Origin: Wolbachia endosymbiont of Cylisticus convexus
GTDB taxonomy: Bacteria; Pseudomonadota; Alphaproteobacteria; Rickettsiales; Anaplasmataceae
Assembly (NCBI RefSeq): GCF_003344345.1
Contig: NZ_QPIP01000236.1
Location: 1-29,326, forward strand
Direction: 5' to 3'
DNA: 29,326 nucleotides
In this document: piece after piece, positions 24,826 to 29,326 of the stretch
Position numbering within the stretch: position 1 is the stretch's first letter
Layout of the letters: each line of letters starts with the position of its first letter
Program-made: the position numbers and the translations under genes
Notes under the pieces: model-generated
Seen by the model: the letters and a program-made list of their open reading frames with translations, nothing else
What the model was told of the DNA's origin: nothing
The model's database searches: none

Positions 24826-26361
24826 ATGACAAACACAAATGAAACTATTTTCGCTTTATCGACCGTATTTGGTAAGTCAGGAGTTGCAGTAATCAGAATT
24901 TCAGGCAACTACGCGCTTAAAGCTTTGAATCATTTTCATATTAAGAAAGAAATTAAACCAAGGTTTGCTACTTTAGTTGATCTATATGATGATTCCAATC
25001 AATTGATAGATAATGGAATAATCATCTATTTCCCTGCTCCAAACAGTTTTACTGGCGAGGATGTTATAGAGTTACAAGTGCATGGAAGCAAGGCAGTCGT
25101 AAAAATCATCTTGGAGGAATTATCAAAAATTTTCGTTATGGCCAGGCCTGGAGAATTCTCACTTAGGGCTTTTCTAAATAGTAAATTTGACTTAACGCAA
25201 ATAGAAGGAATTGCAGACTTAATTGATGCTGAGACAAAAATGCAAGCTAAACAAGCGATTAAGCAGATATCAGGAGAATTGGAGAGACTATACAGCAATT
25301 GGAAGCAAAGATTGATAACGATACAATCCAAAATCGAAGCGTATATAGACTTTCCAGAAGATATTTGGGCAGAAAAAAATGAATTAGAAAAAATTAGTAA
25401 TGAAGTGCAAGCTCTTGTGCGGTTGATACGAGAGCATTTAAATGATAATAGACGGGGTGAAAGGTTGCGTGAGGGTTTACATATTGTAATAACTGGTGAA
25501 CCAAATGTCGGTAAATCAACGCTGTTTAATTTCTTAGCCAAGCGTGATATTGCTATTGTTTCTGAATATGCAGGCACAACAAGAGACGTGCTTGAAGCTC
25601 ATATTGACATTGGCGGATACCCAATCATTCTCTCTGATACTGCTGGAATTCGTGAGAGTTCAGATCCAATAGAATCAGAAGGTATAAGTCGAGCGAAAAA
25701 GAGGTCTTGTGAAGCTGATTTAAGAATAGAACTATTTCCTTTTGAACAACGACATGATGTCAATTATCAAGCCACAGGCAATATACCATCTGTTGTACCA
25801 GTACAACTATGCAAATATTGTAATCAACAAACGGTGTCATCCCAGTGCGTGACACTGGGATCCAGATATAAAAATACTTGCAAATTATGCAATAGACAAT
25901 GGATTCTGGAAACATGTGCTGAAAACAATGTTCATGATGAGATAAGCTGGATTCCAGTGTCAGCTACTTGCATGACATCAGACCAAAATGATACTATTTA
26001 TGTATTGAGCAAAGCTGACAATGCAGTTAGTGAAAAAAATATACTGGTTGGCGGTGTAGATTTTCTACCTATTTCTATTCTAAAGGGAATAGGTACAAAC
26101 AAATTGATCTCTCTTATAAAAGAGAAGGCAGAGGAAAAATTTGGGCATGATAGAGACACTCCTGTAATTACTCGGCAAAGACATAGGGGTCACATGCAGA
26201 AGGCGCTAGAACATTTACAACGTTTTAATATCGATAATCCAATTGAGTTGATATCTGAAGATTTGAGGCTTGCTGCATTTGAACTTGGTGCAGTAATTGG
26301 AATTATTAATGTTGAGGAAATATTGGATAGTGTGTTTAGCAGTTTTTGTGTAGGTAAGTAA
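24826..26361 (+). CDS. mnmE: tRNA modification GTPase MnmE with large in-frame insertion in the G domain
   Basis: With MnmG, modifies the wobble uridine (carboxymethylaminomethyl-U34) of several tRNAs. 511 residues against about 450 usual. N-terminal folate-binding domain (1-115), helical domain, G domain with G1 GEPNVGKS (224-231), G2 TTRD (251-254), G3 DTAG (271-274), G4 SKAD (395-398, where NKxD is usual), and the catalytic CVGK at the very C terminus (508-511). Between G3 and G4, residues about 311-387 are extra. This stretch contains one full palindromic element and one partial, and shows C-x2-C-x19-C-x2-C (Cys329, 332, 352, 355). The frame is open throughout and the C terminus is intact, so the gene is probably functional. 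Three of the four G motifs are standard. Confidence 0.93.
   Translation: MTNTNETIFALSTVFGKSGVAVIRISGNYALKALNHFHIKKEIKPRFATLVDLYDDSNQLIDNGIIIYFPAPNSFTGEDVIELQVHGSKAVVKIILEELSKIFVMARPGEFSLRAFLNSKFDLTQIEGIADLIDAETKMQAKQAIKQISGELERLYSNWKQRLITIQSKIEAYIDFPEDIWAEKNELEKISNEVQALVRLIREHLNDNRRGERLREGLHIVITGEPNVGKSTLFNFLAKRDIAIVSEYAGTTRDVLEAHIDIGGYPIILSDTAGIRESSDPIESEGISRAKKRSCEADLRIELFPFEQRHDVNYQATGNIPSVVPVQLCKYCNQQTVSSQCVTLGSRYKNTCKLCNRQWILETCAENNVHDEISWIPVSATCMTSDQNDTIYVLSKADNAVSEKNILVGGVDFLPISILKGIGTNKLISLIKEKAEEKFGHDRDTPVITRQRHRGHMQKALEHLQRFNIDNPIELISEDLRLAAFELGAVIGIINVEEILDSVFSSFCVGK
25834..25865. repeat. Palindromic element (WPE-type) inside mnmE
   Basis: ATCCCAGTG (25839-25847), CGTGA, CACTGGGAT (25853-25861), flanked by GGTGTC and CCAG. 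It is bracketed by two similar stretches, TGCAAATATTGTAATCAACA (25810) and TGCAAATTATGCAATAGACA (25879 region), which encode CKYCNQQ and CKLCNRQ. Confidence 0.85.
25947..25977. repeat. Partial palindromic element inside mnmE
   Basis: CTGGATTCCAGTGTC followed by AGCTACTTGCATGACA: left half of the element joined to a sequence whose reverse complement recurs at 1606-1635. Confidence 0.65.
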
Positions 26362-26408
26362 GATTTTTATAGATTGCTTGAAATTAAATATTGTGGTAAA
26401 AAAGAGGT

Positions 26409-26493
26409 GGACGGATGGCCGAGCGGTTTAAGGCACCAGTCTTGAAAACTGACGTACGGAAACGTACCATGGGTTCGAATCCCATTCCGTCCG
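26409..26493 (+). tRNA. tRNA-Ser (TGA)
   Basis: Acceptor GGACGGA pairs with TCCGTCC, discriminator G at 26493; anticodon loop CTTGAAA gives TGA; long variable arm (GTACGGAAACGTAC) as expected for Ser; T loop TTCGAAT. 85 nt, CCA not encoded. Confidence 0.97.
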
Positions 26494-26610
26494 CACTTAC
26501 TTCTCAGACTCATGATGTTAGTTAATTTTTAGAGCTTATTTAGATGGTTCGTAACGCTGTAAATCTTATCTAATCTAGCTACGTCTTTTTAAAATACATC
26601 CCTTTGTAAA

Positions 26611-26639
26611 TTGACCTTATTAGCGAAGAAAGCTAATAT
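26611..26639 (+). promoter_or_regulatory. Promoter of the NADP reductase gene with nested inverted repeat
   Basis: TTGACC (26611-26616), 17-nt spacer, TAATAT (26634-26639), 25 nt before the ATG. TATTAGC (26618-26624) and GCTAATA (26632-26638) form a 7-bp inverted repeat that fills the spacer and covers most of the -10 box. Confidence 0.5.
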
Positions 26640-26663
26640 CTATAAATAGATTACCATCTGAAT

Positions 26664-27668
26664 ATGGAAACCGATATAGTAATAATAGGTGCAGGGCCTG
26701 TTGGAATATTCACTGCTTTTCAAGCGGGAATGCTTGATATGAGATGTCATATAATAGATATTTTGGATCAAGTAGGAGGACAATGCACAGCTCTTTACCC
26801 AGAAAAGCCAATATATGATATACCTGGTTATCCTGTAATTACTGCCCAAAAATTAATTGAGCAACTAATGGAGCAAGCTTCACCATTTGAGCCCGCTTAC
26901 CATTTAAATCAAAAAGTGGAAAAGATTTCAAATAACGAAGGTGAAAACTTTACTGTCATAACGAGCATAGGTACAGAGGTAAAATGTAAGGCTGTTATCA
27001 TTGCTGCAGGTAACGGAATGTTTGAACCTAACCGTCCACCCTTAAGTGATATATTAGAATATGAAAATAAATCTGTATTTTACAGTGTAAATAAAATTTC
27101 TGATTTTCAGGACAAAACTATAGTCATTGCAGGGGGGGGTGATTCTGCGGCTGATTGGACCGTAGAACTTTCTAAAATTGCAAAGAAAATTTATGTGATA
27201 CATAGAAGAAAGGAATTTCGCTGCACTCCTGAAACTAGAAATAAATTAGAATCACTTGAAATTGATGGAAAAATAGAACTTGTAGTACCATATCAATTAC
27301 ATGAACTAGCCGGAAATGACGGGCAGTTGATTGCAGTGATAGTAAAAAACATTGCCTCTAAGGAAGAAAAAGAAATATCCGCTGATTTTTTGCTGCCATT
27401 TTTTGGATTATCAATGAATCTTGGTCCAATAAACAATTGGGGTATACAGTTAGAACATAGCCGCATAATTGTCGACCCAGCTACACTTAGAACCAGTAGA
27501 GATAGGATATATGCAATCGGAGATATAGCTACTTATTCAGGCAAACTCAAGTTGATACTAAATGGTTTTGCTGAGAGCGCAATGGCTTGTTATGACATAT
27601 ACAAAGTAATTCACAACTCTCCAGTTAACTTTCAATATTCAACTTCAAAGGGAATTCATGGAAATTAA
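26664..27668 (+). CDS. Ferredoxin/flavodoxin--NADP+ reductase, thioredoxin-reductase-like type
   Basis: FAD flavoenzyme moving electrons between NADPH and ferredoxin. 334 residues. Begins with the FAD Rossmann motif IVIIGAGPVGIF, then DQVGGQCTALYPEKPIYDIP, the NADPH site IAGGGDSAADW, VIHRRKEFRCTP, and the C-terminal FAD motif YAIGDIATY with LKLILNGFAESAMA. It has no CxxC redox pair in the central domain, which separates it from true thioredoxin reductase. Monocistronic between tRNA-Ser and a gene-free region. In this lineage it would feed ferredoxin for Fe-S cluster assembly. Confidence 0.92.
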   Translation: METDIVIIGAGPVGIFTAFQAGMLDMRCHIIDILDQVGGQCTALYPEKPIYDIPGYPVITAQKLIEQLMEQASPFEPAYHLNQKVEKISNNEGENFTVITSIGTEVKCKAVIIAAGNGMFEPNRPPLSDILEYENKSVFYSVNKISDFQDKTIVIAGGGDSAADWTVELSKIAKKIYVIHRRKEFRCTPETRNKLESLEIDGKIELVVPYQLHELAGNDGQLIAVIVKNIASKEEKEISADFLLPFFGLSMNLGPINNWGIQLEHSRIIVDPATLRTSRDRIYAIGDIATYSGKLKLILNGFAESAMACYDIYKVIHNSPVNFQYSTSKGIHGN

Positions 27669-27786
27669 AGAGTAAGGACATGCATGAACCTGCATGCAGT
27701 TACCTCAAGCATAAGGGAATACAAACGAAAAAGATTACTTTACAAACCTCATCAGTCTCCTTATCATGACAATAAGAGTATTTATC

Positions 27787-28028
27787 CTTGTTTTTGATAC
27801 GCGCGGTCTCAACGACAAAATTCAGTAAAAAACTCAGACATTTATTGGCAAATTACATAAAATTATAGCGGCTGCATGTCTTTTTTATTTTTTCTACATT
27901 CAGCCAAAACGCGCTTATTTTAAGCGTTAGCACATTATTATAATGCCAATTTAAATTATTATAGGGTCAAAACTCGTTACACGGGGATTCTTTTGCCTTT
28001 TTTTCGCTTGGTAAAATTTTTAATATTT
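27787..28028 (+). repeat. ~235 bp dispersed repeat, copy B
   Basis: Second copy of the repeat at 5294-5524, same orientation, about 80% alike by eye with a few short gaps. The CGCTTA-TTT-TAAGCG hairpin and the GCGGCTGCA core are kept. 27669-27786 holds no gene; it contains the palindrome CTGCATGCAG near 27691. Confidence 0.75.
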
Positions 28029-28072
28029 ATAGCTAAAGTAATTTTAGAGAGGTGTTATGTAAGTAGCTGACA

Positions 28073-28091
28073 CACAGCTGTACGAGCATTC
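28073..28091 (+). repeat. Short dispersed repeat (CACAGCTGTACGAACATTG), copy 4
   Basis: CACAGCTGTACGAGCATTC, two mismatches to 1024-1042. It lies 30 bp before a palindromic element. Confidence 0.5.
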
Positions 28092-28120
28092 ATTTTTGAA
28101 GGTAAATTGCATAGCAAAGG

Positions 28121-28150
28121 TGTCATCCCAGTGCTTGACACTGGGATCCA
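28121..28150. repeat. Palindromic element (WPE-type)
   Basis: ATCCCAGTG (28125-28133), CTTGA, CACTGGGAT (28139-28147), with TGTC and CCA flanks; same version as at 1223-1245 and 23984-24006. Confidence 0.85.
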
Positions 28151-28240
28151 TCTCTTAATACAGCCTCATCAAAAATGTTGTGTTTTAACATAAAATTAGC
28201 TGCTTCTATGCTCATAAACTTAATATCCAATCAAATTTTC

Positions 28241-28251
28241 TGGATTCCAGT
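28241..28251. repeat. Palindromic element cut by the IS903-like insertion
   Basis: CTGGATTCCAGT is the left arm of an element; the IS terminal repeat GGCTTTGTTG starts directly after it. The other arm should lie beyond the right end of the window. Confidence 0.65.
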
Positions 28252-29326
28252 GGCTTTGTTGCATCACTCAAGAGAAAAGAACTGGCAGTTACTGACAAAA
28301 TTCATTATAGAATAGCCATTTAACCATTGAAGAAAAAATATGCCACAGCAAATGAAAGTCAGTAACTGCAATGAATATAACAAATTTCTCCAAGAAAGAG
28401 GAAATATTTTTCATTTTATTAATAGAAAATTGGTACGAACATGGTCCAAAAGTGTTCGGTGGCAACAATATTTACAGTGATAAAGTTGTGATTTTAGTGC
28501 ATATAGTCGCTAGTCTCTTTAGAATTGGCTTAAGACAAACGGTAGGGTTTATAAAAGGATATTTGCAGCAAGTAGGAAAAGGCTTAGCAGTCATTAGCTA
28601 TTCGCAGGCTTCAAGAAGGTTTAAAAAACTCAATATTAAGATCAATGATTGCAGAGTTGACAAAAACAATATGGAAGATATTGAAATTGCCATAGACAGT
28701 ACAAGTATCAGTATTTATAATAATACCCCTGGTCACAGTAAGGAAAATAGTAAAGATAGAAAGTATCGCAGCTATGAACAGACAAGAAAATTGCATGTAA
28801 TGTTGAATATAAATAGCAAAAACGCCATAGCTGTAAAATACAGTAACGGTGTCTACTCTGATCACTTGTGATCTGCTAAAAAAAGTTGATTTTCAGCATG
28901 TCGTAAAAGTACTATATGCCGATAGGGCGTACGATAGGCATAAGCTTTATAAATTATGCAAAGAATATAATATAAAAGCAAAAATTCTACCAAAAACCTG
29001 TGCAGCAGAGCATTTAAAAATAGACTACATGTCTGATAGGAACACTGCTATTAGGTTAATCAAATTACATAATGAAGATGGTATGAAGAAGTGGAAAGAA
29101 AAAGTAAATTATGGAAAGAGGTCATATATTGAGGTTTTTTTTTCGCGACTAAAACAAACATTTGGGTTTAGCTTTAGAAATAAATCCGAAGTAAATCGTG
29201 AAAAAGAATTGCTAATAAAATGCTACTTACTCAATAAATTTATTGAAATTGGCGTCGCTAAATTTGAGATAGCTTCATGAATTTATTATACATTATCTAC
29301 TATCCAAAGAGCGATGCAACAAAGCC
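28252..29326 (+). mobile_element. IS5-family (IS903 group) insertion sequence
   Basis: 1075 bp bounded by 18-bp inverted repeats, GGCTTTGTTGCATCACTC at the left and the complement of GGCTTTGTTGCATCGCTC at the right (17 of 18 match). The first ten bases equal those of IS903. It holds one transposase gene, now frameshifted. The window ends exactly at the right terminus, so a target duplication cannot be checked. Confidence 0.88.
28340..29280 (+). pseudogene. IS903-group transposase, two frameshifts
   Basis: DDE transposase read in three pieces. The likely original start is ATG 28340 (MPQQMKVSNCNEYNKFLQ). The frame changes by +1 near 28410-28425 into IENWYEHGPKVFGGN, and again by +1 near 28860-28870, where the middle frame closes at TGA 28869-28871 and the last part continues as CDLLKKVDF to TGA 29278-29280. 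Catalytic residues remain: Asp in IAIDSTSI, Asp in LYADRAYD, and Glu in the YREK-type YGKRSYIEVFFSRLK. IS903-type elements use a single frame, so programmed shifting is unlikely and the gene is probably dead; the intact ends could still be moved by a transposase from elsewhere. Confidence 0.85.

Noticed and set aside
25026..25577. 183-residue open frame opposite mnmE
   Set aside because: Antisense to the conserved N-terminal and G domains of mnmE; a shadow.
28850..28880. Programmed frameshift in the IS903-like transposase
   Set aside because: This IS group uses one frame, no slippery run lies at either shift, and there are two shifts, so decay is simpler.

Overview
The window is a low-GC segment of a Wolbachia chromosome (Rickettsiales, Anaplasmataceae). 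The call rests on alphaproteobacterial housekeeping genes in a scattered order (split nuo clusters, birA-ccmD-ccmE behind nuoN), several AT-rich lineage-specific proteins, and many copies of a 30-35 bp palindrome (arms ATCCCAGTG/CACTGGGAT or ATTCCAGTG/CACTGGAAT around a 5-nt loop) that matches the Wolbachia palindromic elements (WPE). The strain cannot be told from what is here.

Layout. 1-2110 is a degraded mobile region: an IS4-type transposase remnant, then a frameshifted GIY-YIG endonuclease gene lying between two copies of a palindrome-rich block. 2144-5160 (minus strand) holds a Lys/Glu-rich unknown protein, then ruvB and ruvA. 5161-5769 carries one copy of a ~235 bp dispersed repeat and an unassigned coding remnant. 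5770-7051 (plus) encodes a membrane-anchored cytochrome c and an alpha/beta hydrolase. 7185-9098 (minus) is a UvrD/PcrA-type helicase. 9229-10597 holds two divergent lineage-specific genes with good promoters between them.

10671-17536 (plus) reads as one long operon: nuoJ, nuoK, nuoL, nuoM, nuoN, birA, a small ccmD and ccmE, mostly overlapping or closely spaced, ending at a hairpin terminator. Complex I membrane subunits are thus co-transcribed with biotin ligase and two cytochrome c maturation genes. nuoL is broken by one extra T in a run of eight T. 17612-19622 (minus) is a two-gene unit: a protein with about eighteen 12-residue helical repeats and a small coiled-coil partner, both ending in the same short C-terminal motif. 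Then come tRNA-Ala(TGC), tRNA-Lys(TTT), nuoF, convergent infC and thrS, nuoI, mnmE, tRNA-Ser(TGA) and a ferredoxin/flavodoxin-NADP reductase. The window closes with the second copy of the dispersed repeat and an IS903-like element (28252-29326) that has landed inside a palindromic element and whose transposase is frameshifted.

The most unusual points are: palindromic elements inserted in frame inside birA and mnmE, the mnmE insertion supplying a C-x2-C-x19-C-x2-C pattern inside the GTPase domain; the T8 frameshift in nuoL; the 12-residue repeat protein and its motif-sharing neighbour; and the paired ~235 bp repeats of unknown nature.
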